Of a stretch of DNA of 37,735 nt, positions 8,764 through 18,432 are shown in pieces; position 1 is the stretch's first letter; every line of letters begins with the position of its first letter. The stretch lies in the NCBI GenBank assembly GCA_030698375.1, contig JAUYLL010000018.1:1-37735 (forward strand). The letters run 5' to 3'. A model generated the notes under the pieces. That model was not told the origin of the DNA and did not search any database. It was given only the letters and a program-made list of their open reading frames with translations. Origin of the DNA: Nocardioides sp. GTDB lineage: Bacteria; Actinomycetota; Actinomycetes; Propionibacteriales; Nocardioidaceae. A program made the translations under genes and the position numbers.

Positions 8764-9456
8764 GTGAACGCCTCCGCCCGCATGTCTGAACTGAAGGACG
8801 ACGTCCGCGGAGCACTCGCGGAGGTCAAGCCCAAGCTCCGCGGGTGGCTGCACGCGGTGACGGCGCCCCTGGCGCTCGCCGGCGGGATCGTGCTCATCGT
8901 GCTGTCGCCGAACGCGACCACCCGGGTCGGGTCGGCGGTCTTCGCGACCACCGCGCTCCTGCTCTTCGGGGTCTCCGCGGTCTACCACCGCGGCACCTGG
9001 TCGCCCAAGGTGTGGGCCTTCCTCCGGCGCTTCGACCACGCCAACATCTTCCTGCTGATCGCCGGCTCCTACACGCCGTTCAGCCTGCTGCTGCTCGAGG
9101 ATCCCAAGCGCACCATCCTCCTCGCCACTGTGTGGGCGGGCGCGTTCCTCGGCGTGCTGTTCCGCGTGTTCTGGGTCCACGCCCCCCGGTGGCTCTACAC
9201 CCCGATCTACATAGCCATGGGGTGGGCCGCGGTCTTCTTCTTCCGCGACTTCGCGGAGAACGCCGGGACCGCGGTGATCGTCCTCCTCGTGGTCGGAGGA
9301 CTGCTCTACACCCTCGGCGGGCTGGTCTACGGGCTCAAGCGCCCCAACCCCTCGCCCGAGTGGTTCGGCTTCCACGAGGTCTTCCACCTGCTGACCATCG
9401 CTGCCTTCGCCACCCACTACATCGGGGTGTCGATCGCGACGTACTCCTTGCGCTGA
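8764..9456 (+). CDS. Hemolysin III / PAQR family membrane protein
   Basis: About 230 residues, seven predicted helices. PAQR/HlyIII zinc-site landmarks are present: SAVYHRGTW in the early part, RRFDHANIFLLIAGSYTPF in the middle and HEVFHLLTIAAFATHY at the end, supplying the conserved His and Asp residues. Proteins of this type are integral membrane hydrolases or receptors of uncertain bacterial role; hemolysis is not established for most. I chose GTG 8764 because a TACAGT -10 lies 7 bases upstream; GTG 8755 or ATG 8782 are alternatives. Divergent from the prenyl transferase; its stop is only 7 bases from mgtE's stop. Confidence 0.88.
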   Translation: MNASARMSELKDDVRGALAEVKPKLRGWLHAVTAPLALAGGIVLIVLSPNATTRVGSAVFATTALLLFGVSAVYHRGTWSPKVWAFLRRFDHANIFLLIAGSYTPFSLLLLEDPKRTILLATVWAGAFLGVLFRVFWVHAPRWLYTPIYIAMGWAAVFFFRDFAENAGTAVIVLLVVGGLLYTLGGLVYGLKRPNPSPEWFGFHEVFHLLTIAAFATHYIGVSIATYSLR

Positions 9457-9463
9457 CCCCTCC

Positions 9464-10786
9464 TCAGAGGCCGAGCACGGCCCGGGCGATCAGGAAGTAG
9501 ACGATCAGCCCGCTGGCGTCGACGAACGTGGTGATGAACGGCGCGCTCACGACCGCCGGGTCCAGGCCGAGGCGTCGGGCCACCATCGGCGTGAACGAGC
9601 CCGCTGCTGTCGCGAGGGTGCACACCGCCACGAGGGCGAGGGCGAGCACCAGCGCGATCTGCGGTCCCGCCACGAAGGTGGCCGGCAGGAAGCCCGCCAC
9701 GGCCAGGGCGCCGCCCAGGAGGACCCCCACCGCCGCCTCCCGGCCGACCACTCGTGGCAGGTCGGAGAACCGCACGTCGCCGACCGCCATCGCCCGCACC
9801 ACCGTCGTGGCCGCCTGGGCGCCGGTGTTCCCGGCCGTGCCGATGAGGAGGGGGACGAACAGCGCGAGCGTCACGACCTCGGCGAGGGTGTCCTCGAAGA
9901 ACTCGAGCACGTTGACGGTCAGGGTGGCCGCGGCGATGAGCACCAGCAGCCAGAGGATCCGGCTCCGCATCAGGCCGAGCACCGAGGCCGACAGATAGGG
10001 ACGGCGCAGCGGCTCGGTGCCTCCCGAGCGGGCGATGTCCTCGCTCTCCTCGGCCTCGAGCACACGCATGGCGTCGTCGACGGTGAAGACGCCGAGCAGC
10101 CGGCCCTCGTCGTCGACGACGGGCAGCGCGACGAGTCCGTGGTCGCGGACCAGCCGCGCCGCGACCTCCTGGTCCTCGTCGGCGCGCACCGTGATCGGCT
10201 CGACCATGACCTGGGAGACCTGGACCGCCGGGTCGGTGAACAGGAGCCTGCGCAGGGAGACCACGCCCGTGACGCTCCGTCCGCTCCCGACGACCGCCAT
10301 CAGGTAGACGGTCTCGGCACGTCGCCCCTGCCGGCGCACGTGCTCGAGCGCCTCGGCCACCGTCTGGGCGGGATCGAGGGTCACCACCGCGGGGGTCATC
10401 CGCCGCCCCGCCGACTCGGGCGGGTAGCCCAGGAGCGCGGTCGTCACCTCCTGCTCGGCGGGGCTCAGGCCCGACAGCAGGCGTCGCGCCACGCTCGCGG
10501 GCAGCTCGTCGAGCAGTCCGGCGCGGTCATCGGGATCCATGGCGGCGACGAGGTTCGCCACCCCGTCGTCACGGAGCTCGGCGACGAGCTCCCGCTGCAG
10601 CGGAGGGTCCAGGTCCTCGAAGACCGCGAGCGCCCGGTCCTTCGACAGTGTGCGGAACGCGACCGCCCGGGAGAAGGAGTCCACCCGCTCGAGCTCGTCG
10701 ACCACCGCCGGGACGTCCAGCTCGTCCAGGTGCTCCTGCAGCGCACGGACGTCGCCTGCACGGGCGAGCACGCTCACGTCCACCAT
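9464..10786 (-). CDS. mgtE: Magnesium transporter MgtE
   Basis: 440 residues. The N-terminal part is the superhelical MgtE_N domain (roughly 1-125) and ends in the pattern LLSGLSPAEQEVTTALLGYP. A CBS pair follows (about 130-255, e.g. VSQVMVEPITVRADEDQEVA and LLGVFTVDDAMRVLEAEE). Then come about five membrane helices with SRILWLLVLIAAATL, LFVPLLIGTAGNTGAQA and the closing VSAPFITTFVDASGLIVYF. This is the full MgtE fold, in which Mg2+ bound to the cytosolic domains gates a Mg2+ channel. ATG at 10786 has AAGGGGG upstream. No M-box leader fits in the short upstream gap. Confidence 0.95.
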   Translation of the reverse strand: MVDVSVLARAGDVRALQEHLDELDVPAVVDELERVDSFSRAVAFRTLSKDRALAVFEDLDPPLQRELVAELRDDGVANLVAAMDPDDRAGLLDELPASVARRLLSGLSPAEQEVTTALLGYPPESAGRRMTPAVVTLDPAQTVAEALEHVRRQGRRAETVYLMAVVGSGRSVTGVVSLRRLLFTDPAVQVSQVMVEPITVRADEDQEVAARLVRDHGLVALPVVDDEGRLLGVFTVDDAMRVLEAEESEDIARSGGTEPLRRPYLSASVLGLMRSRILWLLVLIAAATLTVNVLEFFEDTLAEVVTLALFVPLLIGTAGNTGAQAATTVVRAMAVGDVRFSDLPRVVGREAAVGVLLGGALAVAGFLPATFVAGPQIALVLALALVAVCTLATAAGSFTPMVARRLGLDPAVVSAPFITTFVDASGLIVYFLIARAVLGL

Positions 10787-10827
10787 GCCCCCTTCCTACC
10801 CGAGCTGCACGGGCCCACCCCTGGTGG

Positions 10828-12066
10828 CTACCCGACGTAGCCCTCGGGCTTGCCCCAGGCGGGGCCGCGGGTCGTCGTCCGGTCCACGAGGACGCAGCGG
10901 GTGCCGGTGAAGTTGGTCGGCATGCACTTGTTGCAGTGGATGCACAGCGACGACGTGCGGGCGTCGGCCGTAATGCGTTTGACCAGGTCGGGCTCGCGCA
11001 GCAGCGCCCGGGCCATCGCGACCATCTCGAAGCCCTCGGTCATCGCCAGGTCCATCGACGGCCGGTCGGTGATGCCGCCGAGGAGGATCATCGGGAGGTC
11101 GACGGCGGCGCGGACCTGGCGGGCGTCCTCGAGCAGGTAGGCGTCGCGGTAGGGATAGGCCTTCAGGAGCCGGCGGCCCACCGTCTTGACCCCGAGCCGG
11201 ATCGCCGGGGGCATCACCGCAGCGAAGTCGTCGATCGGGGCGTCGCCCTTGAACAGGTACATCGGGTTGAGCAGCGAGGACCCGGCCGTCATCTCGAGCG
11301 CGTCGCAGGAGCCGTCGGCCTCCAGCCACCGCGCGACCGGGATCGCCTCGTCGAGCCAGAACCCGCCGCGCACCCCGTCGTCCATGTTCATCTTGACGAT
11401 GATCGCGATGCGGTCCCCCACCGCGGCCCGGACCGCCCGGAGCGTCTCGCGGGCGAACCGTGCCCGGTTCTCCAGGGACCCGCCGTACGCGTCGGTGCGC
11501 TTGTTGAGGCGGGGGCTCAGGAACGAGCTGATCAGGTAGTTGTGGCCCAGGTGCACCTCGACGGCGTCGAACCCGGCCTCGACCGCCCGGCGCGCCGCCT
11601 CCACGTGCGCCTCCACGACCCGGGCGATCCCGGCGGCGTCGATGGCCTTGGCCACCGACATCGACTGCTTGCTGAGGTAGCGGCTCGGCGCCAGAGCAGT
11701 GGCTCGGTTCGCCCGGGGGTCCGCCACCGGGCCGCCGTGCCCGATCTGCGCGGACACCGCCGCGCCCTCGGCGTGCACGGCGTCGGTGAGCACCCGCAGG
11801 CCCGGCATCGCCTCGTCGGTCCAGTAGACCTGGTGCTTGTCGGTGCGCCCCTCCTTCGCCACCGCGCAGTAGGCCACGGTGGTCATCCCGACACCGCCGG
11901 CGGCGTAGGCGACGTGGAAGTCGACCAGGTCCTGGGTGACCCTCGCGCGGTGGCTCAGACCCTCGTAGGTCGCCGCCTTGATCACGCGGTTGCGCAGCGT
12001 GAGCGGGCCGAGGGTGTACGGCGACAGCACGTCGGGGGCGGCCGTCGGGACGGGGGTGGTGGTCAC
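10828..12066 (-). CDS. Old yellow enzyme-type NADH:flavin oxidoreductase with C-terminal Cys cluster
   Basis: 412 residues, FMN TIM barrel of the old yellow enzyme / 2,4-dienoyl-CoA reductase type. The family core is clear: VEVHLGHNYLISSFLSP, N-R-D-YGGSLENRARF, and the late phosphate loop LLGGITDRP. The C-terminus carries CIHCNKCMPTNFTGTRC, a C-x2-C-x2-C-x9-C pattern suggesting a 4Fe-4S cluster, but the second flavin/NAD domain of dienoyl-CoA reductases is missing. Start GTG 12066 is preceded by TAGCGT at 6 bases and no ribosome-binding site, so a leaderless transcript is likely. Divergent from the binding protein gene, so probably part of the same catabolic unit. Substrate unknown; probably an activated C=C bond. 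Confidence 0.85.
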   Translation of the reverse strand: MTTTPVPTAAPDVLSPYTLGPLTLRNRVIKAATYEGLSHRARVTQDLVDFHVAYAAGGVGMTTVAYCAVAKEGRTDKHQVYWTDEAMPGLRVLTDAVHAEGAAVSAQIGHGGPVADPRANRATALAPSRYLSKQSMSVAKAIDAAGIARVVEAHVEAARRAVEAGFDAVEVHLGHNYLISSFLSPRLNKRTDAYGGSLENRARFARETLRAVRAAVGDRIAIIVKMNMDDGVRGGFWLDEAIPVARWLEADGSCDALEMTAGSSLLNPMYLFKGDAPIDDFAAVMPPAIRLGVKTVGRRLLKAYPYRDAYLLEDARQVRAAVDLPMILLGGITDRPSMDLAMTEGFEMVAMARALLREPDLVKRITADARTSSLCIHCNKCMPTNFTGTRCVLVDRTTTRGPAWGKPEGYVG

Positions 12067-12072
12067 CCGGGC

Positions 12073-12078
12073 ACGCTA
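12073..12078 (-). promoter_or_regulatory. -10 element of the oxidoreductase gene
   Basis: TAGCGT on the minus strand, 6 bases before the GTG at 12066. Predicted leaderless start; no clear -35. Confidence 0.4.
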
Positions 12079-12111
12079 GGTCGCCGGGGTCCCGCAGGGC
12101 GGTTGTGTTCT

Positions 12112-12126
12112 CGCTCACCGGGAGCG
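12112..12126. promoter_or_regulatory. Palindrome CGCTC-N5-GAGCG, possible operator
   Basis: 5-bp arms around ACCGG in the divergent oxidoreductase/binding-protein region. The sequence GCTCAC within it recurs in the palindrome at 19415-19428 ahead of the permease operon. Confidence 0.35.
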
Positions 12127-12137
12127 CTTGTCGACCC

Positions 12138-12152
12138 TCCCGCTCAGTGGGA
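12138..12152. promoter_or_regulatory. Shared 15-bp motif, copy 1 (TCCC-N7-GGGA)
   Basis: TCCCGCTCAGTGGGA. It matches 12 of 15 bases with TCCCACTCATCGGGA at 19440-19454 in front of the permease operon. Likely binding site for the IclR or TetR regulator encoded in the cluster; inferred only from recurrence. Confidence 0.4.
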
Positions 12153-12231
12153 CCACCGCCCACACGGGTGGCCGGGTCGAGCGCAGTGTGATGGTGCACA
12201 CACCCTCGCCACCCCACTCCTGAGGAGCAGC

Positions 12232-13863
12232 ATGAAGTCACGCAGATCGATCGGTGCCCGGCTCGCCGGGTGCGCCGTGGTGGGAGCACTCGTCCTCTCC
12301 GCCTGCGGCTCGTCCGAGGACGCCGAGCAGAGCGGGAACGACACCAGCAGCGACGGCGGCGACCTGAGCACCGCGGAGATCTACGCGACCGGTCTCGTCA
12401 ACGTCGACGAGGACGCGGGCGAGCCCACGCAGGGCGGCACCCTGACCATCGCGGAGTACTCCGAGGCGCGCACGCTCGACCCCGCCAAGACGTACGCCAA
12501 CGGCGCAGCCGGCGGCAGCGCGCTCGCCGCGGTCTACGACACGCTGATGCGCTTCGACCACGAGAGCGACAGCTTCGAGCCGCAGATGGCCGAGTCACTG
12601 GAGTCCGACGACGACACCACCTGGACGCTCACGCTCCGCGAGGACGTGACCTTCACCGACGGCACCCCGCTGGACGCCGAGACGGTGGTGGCGAGCATCA
12701 ACCGCTACACCGAGAACTACGCCTACCAGTCGCTCACCCTGCTGGCGAACCTCGCCGACATGAGCGCCACCGACGAGCGCACGGTGACCTTCACCCTGCG
12801 TAGCCCCTGGACGACCTTCCCGAACATCCTCGCCGGCGGCACCGGGATGATCGTGGCGCCCGCCGCGTACGCCGACCCGGAAAGCTTCGAGCCCATCGGC
12901 GCCGGCCCGTTCACCTTCGGCAACTACGCGCCCGGTGAGGAGCTCACCCTCGAGGCGAACCCCGACTACTGGGACGGCGCGCCGTACCTCGAGCAGCTGC
13001 GCTTCGTCTGGCTCGGCTCTGACGAGGCCAAGCTCGACTCCCTCGACAGTGGCGGCGTCGACGCGGCGTTCGTCCGTGGCGCACAGCCCGTCGAGAAGGC
13101 CCGCCGCGACGGCTGGTCCGGGATGATGTTCGGCACCGGCCTCGGCGCCAACCTGTGGGTGAACAACCGCGAGGGCCGTCCGGGCGAGGACGTCCGCGTC
13201 CGCCGCGCGATGGACATGGCGATCGACCCCGAGACCTACCTGGCCCGGGTGGCCGACGGTGCGGGCGAGCCGACCAAGGCGCTGTTCCCCGAGAGCGCTC
13301 CGTGGCACACCGGCGTGGAGCCCAACGAGTACGACACCGAGGCCGCACGCGCCCTGCTCGAGGAGGCCAAGGCCGACGGGTACGACGGTCAGGTGTCCTA
13401 CGTGCACGCCGCCGACCCGGTCTCGACCGCCGGCGCCGTCGCCATCGAGGGCATGCTCGAGGCCGCCGGCTTCGAGGTGACCCTGGAGCCGCTGCGCAAC
13501 ATCGCCGACCAGATCCAGAAGATCTACATCGAGTTCGACTACGACCTGGCGATGGCGGCGACGTCCATCCCCGAGGAGGACCCGTTCATCCGCCTCGTCG
13601 GCATGCTGAACAGCCAGGCCCCGGAGAACCCGACGGCCTACGCCAACCCCGACATGGACGCGGCGCTCGCCGAGCTCCAGGCCGCTTCCGGCCCGGAGGA
13701 CGGTGCCGAGGCGATGACGAAGATCGAGGAGCTGTGGCACGAGGAGGTTCCCGGGATCGGGTTCTTCGGCGGCGGCACCTTCCAGCCCTGGCAGGACAAC
13801 GTCCACGGCGTGGTGCCCACGACCGAGACGATGTTCCTCTACGGCAAGGCCTGGAAGAGCTGA
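12232..13863 (+). CDS. Family-5 ABC substrate-binding lipoprotein (peptide/nickel/opine type)
   Basis: 543 residues. Signal peptide with lipobox LSAC (Cys25 lipidated) and an acidic linker. Family SBP_bac_5 features include GGTLTIAEYSEARTLDPAK, DVTFTDGTPLDAETVVASIN, GAGPFTFGNYAPGEELTLE and NPDYWDGAPYLEQL. It would capture a peptide-like or other organic ligand outside the membrane for the Dpp/Opp permeases at 17380-19369. The ATG at 12232 has GAGGAG five bases upstream. The gene stands apart from its permeases, on the opposite strand and across the amidase and ATPases; no other Dpp/Opp binding protein is in the window. Ligand unknown. Confidence 0.9.
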   Translation: MKSRRSIGARLAGCAVVGALVLSACGSSEDAEQSGNDTSSDGGDLSTAEIYATGLVNVDEDAGEPTQGGTLTIAEYSEARTLDPAKTYANGAAGGSALAAVYDTLMRFDHESDSFEPQMAESLESDDDTTWTLTLREDVTFTDGTPLDAETVVASINRYTENYAYQSLTLLANLADMSATDERTVTFTLRSPWTTFPNILAGGTGMIVAPAAYADPESFEPIGAGPFTFGNYAPGEELTLEANPDYWDGAPYLEQLRFVWLGSDEAKLDSLDSGGVDAAFVRGAQPVEKARRDGWSGMMFGTGLGANLWVNNREGRPGEDVRVRRAMDMAIDPETYLARVADGAGEPTKALFPESAPWHTGVEPNEYDTEAARALLEEAKADGYDGQVSYVHAADPVSTAGAVAIEGMLEAAGFEVTLEPLRNIADQIQKIYIEFDYDLAMAATSIPEEDPFIRLVGMLNSQAPENPTAYANPDMDAALAELQAASGPEDGAEAMTKIEELWHEEVPGIGFFGGGTFQPWQDNVHGVVPTTETMFLYGKAWKS

Positions 13864-13887
13864 CCGTGAACAGCTGACACAGACAAG

Positions 13888-13917
13888 GCCCCGGTCCTCC
13901 TCACGGAGGGCCGGGGC
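13888..13917. terminator. Strong bidirectional terminator hairpin
   Basis: 13-bp stem (GCCCCGG, a T-G wobble, CCTCC) with a TCAC loop, between the convergent binding-protein and amidase genes, followed by TTCGTCG. The most stable conventional terminator in the window. Confidence 0.75.
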
Positions 13918-13941
13918 TTCGTCGTTCGTGGAGAAGCTCGG

Positions 13942-15336
<1,395 letters not shown>

Positions 15337-15347
15337 AGGGTGCTCCT

Positions 15348-16343
15348 TCAGGTGGTGTCCGGTCGCTGCGGGTGGTGGCAGGCGACGTGGTGGCCGGGCC
15401 CGGCCTCGCGCAGCTGGGGCTCCTCGGAGGCGCACCTCTCGGTGGCCAGGGGGCAGCGGGTGCGAAACCGGCAGCCCGACGGGGGTGCCAGCGGTGAGGG
15501 CAGCTCGGTGGAGGTCTGCTCGGCGGGGCCGGCGTCCGCCCCGGGGATCGAGGCGAGCAGCAGACGCGTGTAGGGGTGCTGCGCCCCGGTGTCGACGACC
15601 TCGGACGGCAGCACCTCGCAGACCTTGCCGAGGTAGAGCACCATCACCCGGTCGCTGATGTTCTTGACCACGGAGACGTCGTGGGCGATGAAGATCATGC
15701 TCAGCCCGTAGCGCTCCTTCGTCTGCTCGAGCAGGTTGAGGATCTGGGCCTGCACCGAGACGTCGAGGCTGGAGACCGGCTCGTCGCAGATCAGCACCGT
15801 CGGGTCGAGGACGAGGGCGCGCGCGATGCAGACTCGCTGGCACTGGCCGCCGGAAAGCTCGTGCGGGCGCCGCCGGCTGACGGCGTCGGGGTCGAGGCCG
15901 ACCGCGACCAGCGCCTCGCGCACCCGCGCCTTGCGGTCGGTCGAGGACATCCGGGGCTCCCAGATGGCGAGGCCCTCGGCGACGAGGTCCTCCACGCAGC
16001 GCCGCGGGTTCAGCGAGGAGACCGGGTCCTGCATGATCATCTGCATCCGCGACCGGGCCCGGCGCAGCTGCTGCGAGCGCAGACCGGTCAGTTCGGTGCC
16101 CTCGAGCCGCACGGAGCCCGAGGTGGGCGGCGGCAGCTGCATCATCGCCCGGCCGGCCGAGGACTTTCCGCAGCCGGACTCGCCGAGCACGCCCAGGGTC
16201 TCCCCCGGCAGCAGGTCCAGGTGCATGCCGGAGACGGCGTGCACGACGTGGCCGCGTCCGACCGGGAACTCGACGACGAGATCGTCGACGACGAGCACCG
16301 GCTCCTCGTCTGCGCGCAGGTGGGCGGTCCCGCTGCCGGCCAT
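15348..16343 (-). CDS. Dpp/Opp-type ABC transporter ATPase (DppF/OppF)
   Basis: 331 residues. Walker A GESGCGKSSAGRA, Q-loop in MIMQDPVSSLNPR, signature ELSGGQCQRV, Walker B VLICDEPVSSLDVSVQA, switch His in FIAHDVSVV. The C-terminal oligopeptide/dipeptide transporter extension ends in Cys-rich CRFRTRCPLATERC. A Cys replaces the usual Arg or Met after SGGQ (GGQCQRV), a small oddity. The ATG at 16343 overlaps the stop of the upstream ATPase in an ATGA. Pairs with the DppD-like ATPase to drive the importer. Confidence 0.92.
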   Translation of the reverse strand: MAGSGTAHLRADEEPVLVVDDLVVEFPVGRGHVVHAVSGMHLDLLPGETLGVLGESGCGKSSAGRAMMQLPPPTSGSVRLEGTELTGLRSQQLRRARSRMQMIMQDPVSSLNPRRCVEDLVAEGLAIWEPRMSSTDRKARVREALVAVGLDPDAVSRRRPHELSGGQCQRVCIARALVLDPTVLICDEPVSSLDVSVQAQILNLLEQTKERYGLSMIFIAHDVSVVKNISDRVMVLYLGKVCEVLPSEVVDTGAQHPYTRLLLASIPGADAGPAEQTSTELPSPLAPPSGCRFRTRCPLATERCASEEPQLREAGPGHHVACHHPQRPDTT

Positions 16344-17383
16344 CAGGCGTCCACCCGGGCCGGGACGGGCAGGGGGTGGTGGCACGCCGCGCGGTGCGGC
16401 ACGCCGGGCTGGCCCAGGTCGACGAGCACGGGGTCCTCCTCGTGGCACTGCTGGTCGGCGTACGGGCAGCGAGGACGGAACCGGCAGCCCTGCGGGGGCG
16501 CGACCAGGTCCGGGGGGCTGCCCTCGATCGCGCGCAGGACGGTGTGCGGGGGGTCGGTGAGCTGCGGGATCGAGGCCAGCAGCGCCTCTGCGTAGGGGTG
16601 GCGGGGCGCCGCGAAGAGCGCCGTCGTGGCGGTCGACTCGACGACCCGGCCGCCGTACATCACCCCGACGCGGTCGGTCCGGCCGGCGATGGCGCCCAGG
16701 TCGTGGCTGATCAGGACCATGGCCATGCCGAGACGCCCGGTGAGGTCGCCGAGCAGGTCGAGGATCTGCTTCTGCACCGTCACGTCGAGAGCCGTGGTCG
16801 GCTCGTCCGCGATGAGCAGGTCCGGGTCGCAGGCCAGGGCCATCGCGATGACGACCCGCTGCCGCATGCCGCCCGAGAGCTCGTGGGGGTACTGCCCCGC
16901 GCGCCGGGCCGGCTCGGGGATCCCGACCTGCGTGAGCAGCTCCACGGCCCGCTCGGCCGCAGCACGGCGGCCGAGCCCGAGGTGCAGGCGCAGCGGCTCG
17001 GTGAGGTGGGTCCCGACGTGCTTGACGGGGTTGAGCGAGGTCATCGGGTCCTGGAAGACCATGGCGATCCGGGGACCCCACAGCTGGCGCCGCGCGCGGG
17101 ACGAGAGCGCGTGCACGTCGCTGCCGTCGAGGGTCACGCTGCCCGTGATGGTGGTCGTGGGACCCGAGGTCACCAGGCCCATGACGGTGCGCCCGAGCAC
17201 CGACTTGCCGGAGCCGGACTCCCCGACGATGCCGAGGGTCTCGCCGGCGGCCAGGTCGAGGTCGACGCCGTCGACGGCCCGCACCGCACCGCGGGGCGTG
17301 TGGAAGACGGTGCGCAGGTCGCGCACGGCGAGCAGCGGCGTGCCGCGCTCGGGGCGGGAGGCGGGGGAACTGGTGCGGCTCAC
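16343..17383 (-). CDS. Dpp/Opp-type ABC transporter ATPase (DppD/OppD)
   Basis: 346 residues. Walker A GIVGESGSGKSVLGRT, Q-loop in MVFQDPMTSLNPV, signature ELSGGMRQRVVIAMA, Walker B LLIADEPTTALDVTVQK, switch His in LISHDLGAI. The C-terminal extension has CRFRPRCPYADQQC; equivalent cysteines in mycobacterial DppD have been reported to bind a 4Fe-4S cluster. Overlaps the permease stop by an ATGA and is followed in the same way by the DppF-like gene, forming a tight operon. Confidence 0.92.
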   Translation of the reverse strand: MSRTSSPASRPERGTPLLAVRDLRTVFHTPRGAVRAVDGVDLDLAAGETLGIVGESGSGKSVLGRTVMGLVTSGPTTTITGSVTLDGSDVHALSSRARRQLWGPRIAMVFQDPMTSLNPVKHVGTHLTEPLRLHLGLGRRAAAERAVELLTQVGIPEPARRAGQYPHELSGGMRQRVVIAMALACDPDLLIADEPTTALDVTVQKQILDLLGDLTGRLGMAMVLISHDLGAIAGRTDRVGVMYGGRVVESTATTALFAAPRHPYAEALLASIPQLTDPPHTVLRAIEGSPPDLVAPPQGCRFRPRCPYADQQCHEEDPVLVDLGQPGVPHRAACHHPLPVPARVDA

Positions 17384-18432
17384 AGCTTGGCGCTCCTGGG
17401 GTCCCAGCGCTTCTGCGCGCGCTCGCCGAGCAGGTTGAAGGAGAAGACGGTGAGGAAGAGGAAGAAGCCGGGGATGAGCACGATGAACGGCTCACGCTCC
17501 ATGACGCCGCCCTGGCCCTCGCTGATCATGTTTCCCCAGGTGGGCTCGGGCTGCTGGATACCGAGCCCGAGGAAGCTCAACGAGGACTCCGCCACGATGA
17601 GCACCGAGATGAGCACGACGGCCATCGAGAAGACCGGCAGCGCCACGTTCGGCACCAGCTCGCGGGCGATGATGCGCAGCCGCGTAGCACCCAGGGCCCG
17701 CGCGGCCAGCACGAACTCGCGCTGGGCGAAGGTGATGGTGTTCGCCCGCGCGAGCCGGACCATGCTCGGGATGGTCAGCACGGCCAGGGCGAGCGAGAGG
17801 TTGCGCAGCCCCGGCTCGAGGACGATCGAGAGCGTGATGAGCAGGACCAGCGGCGGCACCGCGAGGAGCGCGTTCGTGGCCACCCCCACAGCCCGGTCGA
17901 CGCCGCCGCGCAGGTAGCCCGCGACGACGCCGATGGTGCCGCCGACGAGCGTGCCGACGGCGACCGCACCCAGCGCGATGACCAGGGAGGTCCGCGCGCC
18001 GTAGATCGACCGAGCGAGCATGTCGAGCCCGAAGTTGTTGGTGCCGAGGAGGTGGTCGGAGTAGCGGAACGGCGGGAGGTACGACGGGTCGGTCAGCGCC
18101 GCGGACACGTCGTTGTGCTCCCCGAGCGGAAGCACCGGCGCGAGCAGCGCGAGCAGCCCGACCAGGATCAGCCAGCCCAGGCAGAAGCCGACGAGCAGGT
18201 CCACCCGCTGGCGACGCCAGGCCCACACCACCCGGTGCAGCCCGGTGTAGGCGACCACGACGCCGATGAGCGCGAGCAGCGCGCCCAGCACCCCGCCGAC
18301 CGGTACGGCGACCCCGACAGCCAGCAGCCCGAGGACCAGGCGCACGATCCCCCGCCGCAGCATCTGGCTGCGGGTGGTCGCGGTCCCGGGGAGATGGGCG
18401 TCGACGCCCTGGGTTTCATGCGGCATGAGCAC
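17380..18432 (-). CDS. Dpp/Opp-type ABC permease (DppC/OppC) with extra N-terminal helices
   Basis: 350 residues, longer than the usual 280-310. The core permease starts near FCLGWLILVGLLALLAPVLP, with DHLLGTNNFGLDMLARSIYG and the docking loop AARALGATRLRIIARELVPN. Before the core is an unusual stretch of about 80 residues with two further hydrophobic segments (IVRLVLGLLAVGVAVPVGG and LGALLALIGVVVAYTGL) and a basic turn (WAWRRQR). GTG at 18432 has GAGGA six to seven bases upstream and overlaps the previous gene by 17 bases; ATG 18426 is an alternative. The extra helices may form a small-permease-like module. Confidence 0.9.
   Translation of the reverse strand: MLMPHETQGVDAHLPGTATTRSQMLRRGIVRLVLGLLAVGVAVPVGGVLGALLALIGVVVAYTGLHRVVWAWRRQRVDLLVGFCLGWLILVGLLALLAPVLPLGEHNDVSAALTDPSYLPPFRYSDHLLGTNNFGLDMLARSIYGARTSLVIALGAVAVGTLVGGTIGVVAGYLRGGVDRAVGVATNALLAVPPLVLLITLSIVLEPGLRNLSLALAVLTIPSMVRLARANTITFAQREFVLAARALGATRLRIIARELVPNVALPVFSMAVVLISVLIVAESSLSFLGLGIQQPEPTWGNMISEGQGGVMEREPFIVLIPGFFLFLTVFSFNLLGERAQKRWDPRSAKL

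Noticed and set aside
10787..10827. M-box magnesium riboswitch before mgtE
   Set aside because: Only 41 bases separate mgtE from the oxidoreductase stop, too short for such a structure.
10648..12231. Apparent N-terminal extension of the family-5 binding protein
   Set aside because: The frame lies antisense to mgtE and the oxidoreductase; a lipobox signal peptide and ribosome-binding site place the start at 12232.
15337..15843. Extension of the amidase upstream
   Set aside because: Overlaps the DppF-like gene, and the amidase has its own GTG with AAGGAG at 15336.
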